Shown: piece after piece, positions 9,478 through 17,676 of the stretch
How the letters are laid out: each line of letters begins with the position of its first letter
How positions within the stretch are numbered: the first letter of the stretch is position 1
From: Hyphomicrobiales bacterium
Lineage (GTDB): Bacteria > Pseudomonadota > Alphaproteobacteria > Rhizobiales > Beijerinckiaceae
NCBI GenBank assembly: GCA_016716745.1
Contig: JADJVD010000007.1
Location: 62,001 to 126,000 of the forward strand
DNA: 64,000 nucleotides
Reading direction: 5' to 3'
The notes under the pieces: generated by a model
The model's input: only the letters and a program-made list of their open reading frames with translations
What the model was told of the DNA's origin: nothing
The model's database searches: none
Position numbers and translations under genes: made by a program

Positions 9478-11327
9478 TGCGTCCGGACGTCGAGCACGCC
9501 AATGCGCTCGGCGAACTGCGCAGCCTCCTGTTCGGGGGCGAGGCCCGGCGCCTCGAGGCGCTGGAAGGGGAGGTGCGGCGCCTCGCCGAGCTGAAGCTCG
9601 CGCGCGCCGATCTGCTTGCGGCGACGGCGGACGTCATCGCCGGCTCGCTGCGCGAGGCGGAGGTGACGCGCCACCGCGAGCTTGCCGACGCGCTCGCGCC
9701 CCTGATCGTCGCCGCCATCCAGGCCGAGATTCGCAATTCCAAGGATTCGATGGTCGAGGCGCTCTACCCGTTGATGGGGCGGCTCGTCTCGGCGGCGGTG
9801 GCCAATTCCATCCGGCAGCTGTCCGAGAGTCTGGCCCAGCGCATCGACGCGCTGGTCTCCACCCGCCATTGGAAATGGCGCGCCCGTTCGCTGATGACCG
9901 GCCGACCCATCGGCGAGATCGCGCTCGCCGAGACGCAGCGCGCCCGCATCTCGCGCGTGCTCTGCCTCGAGCGACATTCCGGCACGCTGATCGCCGTCTG
10001 GCCGGAGGCCGAGACCGATGACGGCCGCTCCGATCTCGTCAGCGGCCTGATCGCCGCCATCACCGAATTCGCCGCCACGACGTTCGCGCGCGAGGGCGGC
10101 GAGCTGCGCGCGCTCGATCTCGGACCGGCGCGCGTGTTGCTGCGCTCATCAGCCACCACAATCGTCGCCGCCGAGATCGAGGGCGTGTTGCAGCCCGACG
10201 ACGAGGAGCGGATCGACAACGCCTTCCTCGCCCTGATTGGCCGGCTGGAGCAGGAGGGCGGCATCGAGGGGCGCCATCTCGCCGGTCTCGACGCCGCGCT
10301 CGACCGGGCGCCGGAAGCGCAGCGCGGCGCGGCCGGCCGCTGGATCTTGCGCGCCGTCGCCGCCGCGCTGGTCGCCGCGCTGCTCTGGTGGGCCGGCGCC
10401 GCCGCGATCGACTGGAGTCGGGAGCGGCGCATTGTCGCGGCGTTTGAGACCGCCCGCGCCGCTCGCCCGGCGCTGGCGGCGTTTCCCCTGCGGGTCGATG
10501 TCGATCACGCCGCCCGCCGCGCCGCCATCGTCGGGGTCGCGCCGGACGCGGCGGCGGCCGCCGCTCTGGCCGAGGCGGTGGCGCCGGCCGCCGCGCCCTA
10601 CGAGACGGTCCGTCGCGTCGAGATCGTCGCGACCGAAGGCGAGTTGCGCGCCGCCTCCGAGGCGGCCGTCCGCGCCGCGCAGGATCGCGGGCAGGCGGCC
10701 GAAACTCGCGCCGCCGACGCCCTGCGCGTCGCCGCCGACCAGTCCCGGCAGATGCTGGAATCTCAACGCGCCGCACTGTCGCAAATGGCGGCGCGCGTCG
10801 AGGCGCTGGGCGCGCAGGAAACGGCGCTGACCGAGCGCCTCGCCGCCGTTCAGGCCCAGGCCGACGCAGCGCTGGCGCGCGCGGCGGAGGCGGCCGGGCA
10901 GGCCGCCGAAGCCCGGCGCGCGCTCGCCGCGGCCGCCGAGTCCGAGCGGCAGCCCGCCGCCCGCCTGCGCCGTTTCGTGGCGACGGCGGCGATCTTCTTC
11001 GGCCCGAACACCGAGTGGAAGGATCAGGCGGCGGCCGAGGAAACCGCCGGCGCGATCGCCGAGCTGATGAACCAGACCGGCGCGCGCGTGCGTCTGGTCG
11101 GCCATACGGATGAAACCGGCTCGCCCGACGCCAATCTGCGCGTCTCCCGCGCCCGGGTCGATGCGGTGGCGCGCCTCTTGACGGACCGCGGCGTTCCGCA
11201 GCATCAGATCGTCATTGCGTCGAGGCGGGCGACGGTTCCACTCTCGGACGCGCCGGCGACTGCCGCCTTCTCGGTCAATCGCCGAGTCACGTTTGAACTG
11301 CCGTTCGACCACGAGCCGGGTCCCTGA
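9474..11327 (+). CDS. Inner-membrane OmpA-domain protein with longin/roadblock-like cytoplasmic domain
   Basis: 617 residues with no signal peptide. The cytoplasmic N-terminus has a LRSLLFGGEARRLEAL motif and helices (11-130); about 160-262 follows the pattern SGTLIAVW ... DLVSGLIAAITEFA ... GGELRALDLG ... VLLRS ... VAAEIEG, which resembles longin/roadblock folds and a conserved but uncharacterised OmpA-family N-domain. One membrane span is at about 290-312. A long Ala/Glu-rich coiled coil (about 390-490) then leads to a C-terminal OmpA/MotB peptidoglycan-binding domain with VRLVGHTDETG and a RVDAVARLL helix. So it should connect cytoplasmic GTPase control to the cell wall. The longin assignment is my inference from pattern only. 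Overlaps both neighbours (4 and 1 bases). Confidence 0.88.
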   Translation: MMRPDVEHANALGELRSLLFGGEARRLEALEGEVRRLAELKLARADLLAATADVIAGSLREAEVTRHRELADALAPLIVAAIQAEIRNSKDSMVEALYPLMGRLVSAAVANSIRQLSESLAQRIDALVSTRHWKWRARSLMTGRPIGEIALAETQRARISRVLCLERHSGTLIAVWPEAETDDGRSDLVSGLIAAITEFAATTFAREGGELRALDLGPARVLLRSSATTIVAAEIEGVLQPDDEERIDNAFLALIGRLEQEGGIEGRHLAGLDAALDRAPEAQRGAAGRWILRAVAAALVAALLWWAGAAAIDWSRERRIVAAFETARAARPALAAFPLRVDVDHAARRAAIVGVAPDAAAAAALAEAVAPAAAPYETVRRVEIVATEGELRAASEAAVRAAQDRGQAAETRAADALRVAADQSRQMLESQRAALSQMAARVEALGAQETALTERLAAVQAQADAALARAAEAAGQAAEARRALAAAAESERQPAARLRRFVATAAIFFGPNTEWKDQAAAEETAGAIAELMNQTGARVRLVGHTDETGSPDANLRVSRARVDAVARLLTDRGVPQHQIVIASRRATVPLSDAPATAAFSVNRRVTFELPFDHEPGP

Positions 11328-11851
11328 TGTTTTCGACCAAGGTCATGATTTTGGGATCGGCGTGCGTCGGCAAGACGTCGCTGACGAAGCGACTCGTCTT
11401 CGACCGCTTCGACGCCGAATACAAATCGACCATCGGCGTGAACATTCTCAGCCACGAAATCCTGCTCGGTCCGGATTGCGCCAACGCCGCGATGCGCCTG
11501 ATCCTGTGGGACACGGACGGCAATTTCGAAAGCCACATCTTCACCAGCGCGCATGTCGCCGGGGCCTCGGGCGCGGTGATCGTCAGCGACATTTCGCGGC
11601 CCGAGACGATGGAGGTCGCGGTCGATTTCTGCGCCCGCTTCGCCGCCAAATTTCCCGGCCGGCCGATCCGCACGATCATCAACAAGATCGACCTCGTGCC
11701 CGATCCGATGGCGGTGAAAATCCCCGATTTTGCGCCCTATGCGCCGCTCTACGCCTCCGCCAAGACCGGCTCGGGCGTCATCGATCTGTTCCGCTCCATC
11801 GGCGAGGCGATCTGGCGGCGGGGCCTCGAGGAGCCCCGCGGACGCCGGTGA
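11327..11851 (+). CDS. Rab/Ras-like small GTPase
   Basis: 174 residues of a single small GTPase domain. G1 is GSACVGKTSL (10-19), switch I STIG (34-37, Thr35), G3 WDTDGNFE (61-68), G4 NKID (119-122) and G5 SAK (144-146). The arrangement is Rab/Ras-like and unlike Era/Obg translation GTPases. Where Ras has the catalytic Gln (DTAGQ) this protein has Asn66, and Ala is replaced by Asp64, so intrinsic hydrolysis may be slow or need a partner. No C-terminal Cys for lipidation (ends RGRR). ATG overlaps the stop of the OmpA-domain gene by one base (TGATG), so the two are surely made together. Bacterial members are of unknown function; MglA/MglB is only a distant analogy. Confidence 0.93.
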   Translation: MFSTKVMILGSACVGKTSLTKRLVFDRFDAEYKSTIGVNILSHEILLGPDCANAAMRLILWDTDGNFESHIFTSAHVAGASGAVIVSDISRPETMEVAVDFCARFAAKFPGRPIRTIINKIDLVPDPMAVKIPDFAPYAPLYASAKTGSGVIDLFRSIGEAIWRRGLEEPRGRR

Positions 11852-11912
11852 TTGCCGCGGCAAGCTGTCCTTAATCATCTGTTAACTCAATCGAAATTCA
11901 TCCTCCGCCGCC

Positions 11913-11932
11913 TGTGGATCGCCTGTGGACAA
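11913..11932. promoter_or_regulatory. Two DnaA-box-like sites
   Basis: TGTGGATCG (11913-11921) and TGTGGACAA (11924-11932) are 7/9 and 8/9 matches to the DnaA box TGTGGATAA, in the same orientation and two bases apart. They lie in the 319-base gap before the 32-residue gene and dnaE, within a locally AT-richer stretch. Overlapping this, GAAC-N7-CAAC at 11934-11948 misses the LexA consensus by one base. Either could be chance. Confidence 0.3.
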
Positions 11933-11985
11933 AGAACAAAACAGCAACATAATGGGATGAAAGACGGAACGTTGAGGAGGACGAG

Positions 11986-12084
11986 ATGCTTCGCGCTTTC
12001 ATCGAGGACGCTTTCGAACTGATGGCCCTGTCCGCCGTCGTGTCGTTGATCGGGCTGATCGCCCCGGCGGTCGTGGGCGCCTGA
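11986..12084 (+). CDS. Small hydrophobic protein of 32 residues
   Basis: ATG 11986 follows a very strong ribosome site (GAGGAGGACGAG) and reads MLRAFIEDAFELMALSAVVSL to TGA at 12082-12084. An acidic, amphipathic N-terminus is followed by one membrane segment (about residues 12-31) ending APAVVGA. The ribosome site, spacing and composition make translation likely. No family name is known to me. It lies alone between the GTPase gene and dnaE, with the DnaA-like sites upstream. Confidence 0.6.
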   Translation: MLRAFIEDAFELMALSAVVSLIGLIAPAVVGA

Positions 12085-12170
12085 CCCACGTCGCCGGGGA
12101 TGACGCGGCGGGCGGACTCGGAGCGGCGGAGAGGGGGCGCTATGGTCGCGCCTTCCTCGGAGGACGGTCA

Positions 12171-15100
12171 GTGAGTCTCGACGCGCCGGCGGGCGATCCC
12201 GGATTCGTGCATCTGCATCTGCACACCTCCTTCTCGTTGCGCGAGGGCGCGCTCGCCATCGACCGGCTGAAGAAGATGGCCATCGCCGACGCCATGCCGG
12301 CGCTGGCGATCACCGACACCAACAATCTGTTCGGCGCGCTCGAATTTTCCGAGAAGCTCGCGAAAGAGGGGATACAGCCCATCGTCGGCCTCGCCGCCAC
12401 GGTCGATTTCGGCGACGGCGCGACCTTCGGCGGTCGGTTCGAGCGGGCGGAGGCGGGCCGCGCCTCGCTCGTCCTGCTGGCCCAGAGCGAACGCGGCTAC
12501 GCCAATCTGATGCGCCTCGGCTCGCGGCTGCATCTCGACCCCGGCCCCGCCGAGCCGCCGCATCTGGCGCTCGCCCGGCTCGAGGGGCTGACGGACGGCC
12601 TGATCGCGTTGACCGGCGGTCCCGCCGGTCCGCTCGACCGCGCCATCGCCTTCGACCGGCTGGACATCGCCGAGCGCCGTCTCGACGTGCTGCAACGCCT
12701 GTTCCCCAACCGCCTCTATGTCGAGTTGCAGCGCCACGGCCTCGACGCCGAGCGCCGCGCCGAGCCGCTGCTGGTCGAACTCGCCTATGCGCGCGACCTG
12801 CCGCTGGCGGCGACCAACGAAAGCTATTTCGCCGGCCCCTCCGATTTCGAGGCGCACGACGCGCTGCTCGCCATCGCCGACGGCGCCACGGTCGGCTCGC
12901 CCGACCGCCGGCAGGCGACGCCCGAACACCGATTCAAGACGCGGGCCGAGATGATCGCGCTGTTCGCCGATCTGCCGGAGGCGACCGCCAACACGGTCGA
13001 GATCGCGCGCCGCTGCGCCTACCGCCCGACGACGCGCAAGCCGATCCTGCCCGTCTACACCTCGGAGGACGGCGCCGCGCTCGACGCCGTGGCCGAATTG
13101 CGCCGTCAGGCGCATGACGGTCTCGACGGCAGGCTCGCGCAGCATGGCTGCGCGCCCGGCTTCTCGCCGCAGGATTATCGCGCGCGGCTCGATTTCGAGC
13201 TCGACACCATCATCCGCATGAAGTTCCCGGGCTACTTCCTGATCGTCTCGGACTTCATCAAATGGGCCAAGGCGAAGGACATTCCGGTCGGCCCCGGCCG
13301 CGGCTCGGGCGCCGGCTCGCTGGTGGCCTGGGCGCTGACCATCACCGATCTCGATCCGCTGCGCTTCGGCCTGTTGTTCGAGCGCTTCCTCAATCCCGAA
13401 CGCGTCTCGATGCCGGACTTCGACATCGACTTCTGCCAGACGCGCCGCGACGAGGTGATCGCCTATGTGCGCCGCCGCTACGGGGCCGATCGCGTCGCGC
13501 AGATCATCACCTTCGGCTCGTTCCTGGCGCGCGGCGTCGTGCGCAATGTCGGCCGCGTGCTCGAAATGCCGCTCGGCCAGGTCGACAAGCTCGCCAAGAT
13601 GGTGCCGCAGAACCCGGCCAAGCCCGTCACGCTGAAGGAGGCGATCGAGGGCGAGCCGCGCCTGCAAGAGGCCGCCGACGCAGAGCCGCGCGTAAAAAGC
13701 CTGCTCGACATCGCCGAGAAGCTCGAAGGCCTTTACTCGAACGCCTCGACGCACGCCGCCGGCATCGTCATCGGCGACCGTCCGCTCGACGAGCTGGTGC
13801 CGCTCTATCGCGATCCGGCCTCCGACATGCCGGCGACGCAGTTCAACATGAAATGGGTCGAGCCGGCGGGCCTCGTGAAGTTCGACTTCCTCGGCCTGAA
13901 GACGCTGACGACGCTCTCCACCACCATCGCGCTGCTGAAGCGCCGCGGCGTCGACGTCGATCTGGCGACGATCCCGCTCGACGACCCGAAGACCTACGAG
14001 ATGCTCGGGCGCGGCGAGACGGTCGGCGTGTTCCAGGTGGAATCGGCCGGCATGCGCAAGGCGCTGGCCGAGATGCGCGCCGACCGGCTGGAGGACATCA
14101 TCGCGCTCGTCGCGCTCTATCGCCCCGGCCCGATGGCGAACATCCCGACCTACTGCGCGCGAAAACTCGGGCAGGAGGAGCCCGACTACATCCACCCGCT
14201 GCTCGAGCCGGTGCTGAAGGAGACGTTCGGCGTCATCATCTATCAGGAACAGGTGATGCAGATCGCGCAGGTGCTCGCCGGCTATTCGCTCGGCGAGGCG
14301 GACCTGCTGCGCCGCGCGATGGGCAAGAAGATCCAGGCCGAGATGGCCCAGCAGCGCGAGCGCTTCGTCACCGGCTGCCTCGAACGCGACATCACGAATG
14401 CGAAGGCGAACGAGATCTTCGACCTGCTGGCGAAGTTCGCCGATTACGGCTTCAACAAGAGCCATGCGGCGGCCTACGCGCTGATCGCCTATCAGACGGC
14501 GTGGTTCAAGGCGAACCACCCGGTCGAGTTCCTCGCCGCCTCGATGACGCTCGACAAGTCGAACACCGACAAGCTGTCCGAATTCCGCAACGAGGCGCGC
14601 CGTCTCGGCGTGCCGGTCGAGCCGCCCTCGATCCAGCGCTCGGTGGTGGATTTCGACGTGCGCGAGAGCGCCAACGGCCTGTCGATCGTCTATGCGCTGT
14701 CGGCGGTGAAGGGCGTCGGCGAGTCGCAGGCCGCCTCGCTGGTGGAGAGCAGGGGCGGGCGCGAATTTTCATCGCTCACCGACTTCGCCAACCGCCTCAA
14801 CCCGAAGCAGGTGAACCGCCGCGTGCTCGAAAGTCTCGCGGCGGCGGGCGCCTTCGACGCGCTGGAGAAGGCGCGCGGCCGCGTCCACGCCGCGCTCGAC
14901 GCCATCCTCGCCTACGCCAACCGCGTGCATGAGGAGACGGCGGCCGGCCAATCCGCGTTGTTCGGCGGCGGCGAGCAGGAGCCGCTCGCGATGCCGAAGG
15001 CGCAGGACTGGTCGCAATCCGACCGGCTCTCGCGCGAGTTCGACGCGGTCGGCTTCTTCCTCTCCGGCCATCCGCTCGACGCCTACGAGACGGTGATCAA

Positions 15101-15650
15101 GCGCAAGCGGCTCGAAAGCTGGGCCTCCTTCTCGCGCGCCATCAAGCATGGCGACCGCGCCAATTCGATGCTCGCCGCGACCGTGCTCGACCGCACCGAG
15201 CGACGCACCAAATCGGGCTCGAAGATGGGCATCGTCATGCTGTCCGATCAGAGCGGGCAGTATGAGGCGATCCTGTTTCAGGAAGGGCTGAACCAGTATC
15301 GCGACGCGCTCGAACGCGGCGCCAATGTCTGCGTGACCCTGCAGGCGAATGTCGAGGGCGAGGACGTGCGCGCCCGCATCGTCGCGGTCGAGTCGCTCGA
15401 GCAGATCGCCGCGCGCGCCGGCAAGGGCCTGCGTGTCTTCCTGCGCGACGCCGCGCCCGTGTCCTCGCTCGCCGAGCGCCTGAAGGGCAGGGCGATGGAG
15501 CGCGCCGAGGGCGAGGTCAGCGTCGTCGTCATGCTGGAGCGCGACCGCAGCGAGGTCGAGATGCGCCTGCCGGGCAAGTACCGCGTCACCGCCGAGATCG
15601 CCGGCGCGATCAAGGCGATCCCCGGCGTGGTTGCGGTGGAGCACGTGTAA
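12171..15650 (+). CDS. dnaE: DNA polymerase III subunit alpha
   Basis: Replicative polymerase catalytic subunit of 1159 residues, same length class as E. coli DnaE (1160). It begins with the PHP domain (FVHLHLHTSFSLREGAL), followed by the C-family palm with RGSGAGSLVAWAL and the catalytic acidic PDFDIDF, fingers (YQEQVMQIAQVLAGYS), the tandem helix-hairpin-helix region (VKGVGESQAASLV), and a C-terminal OB fold. GTG 12171 is the start, supported by CGGAGGACG 7 bases before it. The length and the intact replicative features distinguish it from the error-prone DnaE2. It is followed directly by the AT-rich segment. Confidence 0.97.
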   Translation: MSLDAPAGDPGFVHLHLHTSFSLREGALAIDRLKKMAIADAMPALAITDTNNLFGALEFSEKLAKEGIQPIVGLAATVDFGDGATFGGRFERAEAGRASLVLLAQSERGYANLMRLGSRLHLDPGPAEPPHLALARLEGLTDGLIALTGGPAGPLDRAIAFDRLDIAERRLDVLQRLFPNRLYVELQRHGLDAERRAEPLLVELAYARDLPLAATNESYFAGPSDFEAHDALLAIADGATVGSPDRRQATPEHRFKTRAEMIALFADLPEATANTVEIARRCAYRPTTRKPILPVYTSEDGAALDAVAELRRQAHDGLDGRLAQHGCAPGFSPQDYRARLDFELDTIIRMKFPGYFLIVSDFIKWAKAKDIPVGPGRGSGAGSLVAWALTITDLDPLRFGLLFERFLNPERVSMPDFDIDFCQTRRDEVIAYVRRRYGADRVAQIITFGSFLARGVVRNVGRVLEMPLGQVDKLAKMVPQNPAKPVTLKEAIEGEPRLQEAADAEPRVKSLLDIAEKLEGLYSNASTHAAGIVIGDRPLDELVPLYRDPASDMPATQFNMKWVEPAGLVKFDFLGLKTLTTLSTTIALLKRRGVDVDLATIPLDDPKTYEMLGRGETVGVFQVESAGMRKALAEMRADRLEDIIALVALYRPGPMANIPTYCARKLGQEEPDYIHPLLEPVLKETFGVIIYQEQVMQIAQVLAGYSLGEADLLRRAMGKKIQAEMAQQRERFVTGCLERDITNAKANEIFDLLAKFADYGFNKSHAAAYALIAYQTAWFKANHPVEFLAASMTLDKSNTDKLSEFRNEARRLGVPVEPPSIQRSVVDFDVRESANGLSIVYALSAVKGVGESQAASLVESRGGREFSSLTDFANRLNPKQVNRRVLESLAAAGAFDALEKARGRVHAALDAILAYANRVHEETAAGQSALFGGGEQEPLAMPKAQDWSQSDRLSREFDAVGFFLSGHPLDAYETVIKRKRLESWASFSRAIKHGDRANSMLAATVLDRTERRTKSGSKMGIVMLSDQSGQYEAILFQEGLNQYRDALERGANVCVTLQANVEGEDVRARIVAVESLEQIAARAGKGLRVFLRDAAPVSSLAERLKGRAMERAEGEVSVVVMLERDRSEVEMRLPGKYRVTAEIAGAIKAIPGVVAVEHV

Positions 15651-16209
15651 GGAGCAGTCTTGGCGTTTCCTTTCGATATTGAAAGAGGTTATCTGGATAT
15701 TTCCGGCACAACGCCGGGCTAAGGCTGGAAGCGTTTTGCTCGGCATCCCTTGATTCGGTTGCGAATTATTTTGCTTTGAATGGTGGGCCTCGTGTTGAAT
15801 TTATGTTTTCGATGAACCAACACTCTACAAAATTGGAACTGTTAAACTCATACAGGCGGCCGATGTTTGGTAACAAACGGACCAGAAAAGAATTCAATGA
15901 ACATTGCACAGAAAAATACCATGTAGAGAGTTTTTCGTGATTAGAAAACGAAAGACAACTTGGCTGTTACCAAGATTCTCTAGAATATTATTGTGTCACG
16001 AAAAGCTCATCTGTCTAAGGGCACATAAGTTGGCTTGGGGGCCGGTACATATTCAAAGCAAAGGGAAAAGATCGTTCCGATTGTAACAAACACTTGAATG
16101 GGACGCCGAGCAGTACTTGCACGCGCAAAGAGGCGTAGGATGACCCTCCGTATTTTATGGACGCACTTCAGGCCCTACAACCGGGGTAGCATATATTTGC
16201 TGATGCGGA
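15651..16209. other. AT-rich, gene-poor segment, probably foreign
   Basis: About 560 bases between dnaE and a secreted-protein gene. Its centre is strikingly AT-rich for this genome: 20 G/C of 60 in 15901-15960, and 25 of 60 in 15841-15900. Two short frames look coding. TTG 15660, 5 bases after AAGGAG at 15649-15654, reads MAFPFDIERGYLDISGTTPG and stops at 15722. A second frame, open from about 15677, contains ATG 15803 and stops at 15940 (reading LALNGGPRVEFMFSMNQ and on). They may be pieces of one decayed gene shifted in frame. No tRNA, transposase or clear flanking repeat is seen. The rest holds nothing I can name. Confidence 0.5.
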
Positions 16210-16677
16210 TTAGGGGCAAGAAAGGAACGTCGGCGCGTCGGCGGTCAGATCGTAGACGATCAGCGTCGAGCCGGATTTGAAGGCGTCGTCGCGATCCTGA
16301 TAGGCGATGCGCGCGATCAGCGCGAAGGGCGCGCCCGTCTCGCTCACGCGCCACTCCACCACCTTGCCGCCGTCGACATTCGGGAAATGCCCGGCCTCGA
16401 AGCGCACGGTCATGTGCTCCTGCAACGGGAACAGGCGCCCCTCGCGCCGCAGCGCCAGCCAGCTCCGGTCGGGCTCGGAGACGACATAGACCGAATAGCC
16501 GCCCGCGCCCTTGCATAGATGAACGCCGCGCTCCAGCGTCAGCGCCGGCAATTGCAGCCGCGCCGCCGGACACTTCTGGATCGCGGTGTAGACGGAGGCC
16601 GGCGCCGCCCCGGCCGCCCCCGAATAGAGGCCGCAGGCGAAAGCGAGCGCGCATCGGGTCGCAAACCGTCGCGTCAT
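16210..16677 (-). CDS. Exported protein of unknown function
   Basis: 155 residues. The N-terminus MTRRFATRCALAFACGLYSG with AAGAAPA following is a good Sec signal peptide, so the mature protein of about 130 residues is periplasmic. Cys residues at QKCPAA, HLCKG and LSCP could pair. It ends at TAA 16210, exactly where the sequence turns AT-rich, so its C-terminus may have been cut by the event that brought in the neighbouring segment. No domain recognised. Confidence 0.7.
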   Translation of the reverse strand: MTRRFATRCALAFACGLYSGAAGAAPASVYTAIQKCPAARLQLPALTLERGVHLCKGAGGYSVYVVSEPDRSWLALRREGRLFPLQEHMTVRFEAGHFPNVDGGKVVEWRVSETGAPFALIARIAYQDRDDAFKSGSTLIVYDLTADAPTFLSCP

Positions 16678-16740
16678 GGCGCAGGACTCCCGTGACGATC
16701 CGCTCCTACGCCGGGCCGTCGCGCATCGCCAGCGACTGGA

Positions 16741-17145
16741 TCAACACTGCCGCGCGTAGACGAAGACCAGCGTGTCGGCGACGAATTCGCCCGTCGGCGC
16801 GCAGGCGCGGTAGAGGCGGCGCTGGCCGCTGAGCACGACGCGCGTTCCCCCGTCGAGCACGGGCCCGGAGACGGCGTAGCTCGTCGCTTCGCCGGGGCAC
16901 TCGGTCGAGAACACCTTGGCCTGTCCGGAATAGGTCTTGCCGTCCGTCGCGCCCCAGAACACGGTGTCGCCGGGCTTCACGCCGATGTCGGCGAGGCCCT
17001 TGCGCGGAACCTCGTAGGCGAAGGCGCGCTTCTCGCCATTGGCGCCGAGCCGCATCAGCGAGCCGTTATGCGTCCAGCACGAATCGGCGAGCGCCGGCCC
17101 GGCGAAAAGCGCGGCGGCGAGGGCGAGGGCGGCGCGCGCGCTCAC
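16741..17145 (-). CDS. Secreted Cys-containing conserved hypothetical protein
   Basis: 134 residues with a Sec signal peptide (ALALAAALFAGPALA, cleavage before DSCWTHNG). The mature part SCWTHNGSLMRLGANGEKR ... YSGQAKVFSTECPGEATSY ... QRRLYRACAPTG ... ARQC has four to five Cys and resembles small periplasmic proteins common in Hyphomicrobiales whose function is unknown. GTG 17145 is the start: it overlaps the bcp stop as GTGA, so translation is coupled to bcp. The open frame extends further upstream but only as the shadow of bcp. Confidence 0.75.
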   Translation of the reverse strand: MSARAALALAAALFAGPALADSCWTHNGSLMRLGANGEKRAFAYEVPRKGLADIGVKPGDTVFWGATDGKTYSGQAKVFSTECPGEATSYAVSGPVLDGGTRVVLSGQRRLYRACAPTGEFVADTLVFVYARQC

Positions 17146-17615
17146 AGCGCCTTGACCGCCGCCAGCGCCTCGGCGGCGTGGCCCGGAACCTTCACCTTGC
17201 GCCAGATGCGGGCGATCCTGCCGGTCTTGTCGATCAGATAGGTGGTGCGCTCGACGCCCATGTATTTGCGGCCGTACATGCTCTTTTCCACCCACACGCC
17301 ATAGGCCTCGAGCATCGCCTTGCTCTCGTCGGAGGCGAGGGGGAAGTCGAGCCCGTGCTTGGCGCGGAACTTGTCGTGCGCCTTCACCGGATCGGGCGAA
17401 ACGCCGACGATCTGCGCCCCGGCGGCGGCGAAGTCCTTGCGCAGGGCGTTGAATTCGATCGCCTCCTGCGTGCAGCCCGACGTGTCGTCCTTGGGGTAGA
17501 AATACAGCACGACGGCCTTGCCCTTCAGCCCGGCCAGCGAGATCGTCTCGCCGCCCGCGCCCGCCAGCGAGAACGCGGGCGCCTTGTCCCCCTCTTTCAA
17601 TGCCTCGGCCGCCAT
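17142..17615 (-). CDS. bcp: Thioredoxin-dependent peroxiredoxin, BCP/PrxQ type
   Basis: 157 residues from ATG 17615 (E. coli BCP 156). It reduces H2O2 and organic hydroperoxides with electrons from thioredoxin. The peroxidatic Cys is in YFYPKDDTSGCTQEA; the resolving Cys that follows five residues later in E. coli-type BCP is missing (GCTQEAIEF), so it is likely 1-Cys type or uses another resolving partner. C-terminal TTYLIDKTGRIARIW is typical. ATG 17615 is preferred to an in-frame ATG at 17654 because AAAGGAAGG lies just before it and MAAEALKEGDKAPAF matches the family start. Its stop overlaps the next gene. Confidence 0.93.
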   Translation of the reverse strand: MAAEALKEGDKAPAFSLAGAGGETISLAGLKGKAVVLYFYPKDDTSGCTQEAIEFNALRKDFAAAGAQIVGVSPDPVKAHDKFRAKHGLDFPLASDESKAMLEAYGVWVEKSMYGRKYMGVERTTYLIDKTGRIARIWRKVKVPGHAAEALAAVKAL

Positions 17616-17676
17616 TGCGCCTTCCTTTCGACGAAAAACTCGGGCAAACGCCAAGGCGTTGCGGTTTATTCGTTTG

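Noticed and set aside
15904..16086. A 60-codon plus-strand frame in the AT-rich segment
   Set aside because: Starts with TTG without a ribosome site, overlaps the other candidate frame and its composition (Arg/Leu/Cys-rich) is not protein-like in any recognisable way.
15651..16209. Insertion sequence
   Set aside because: No transposase frame, terminal inverted repeats or target duplication could be found by eye.
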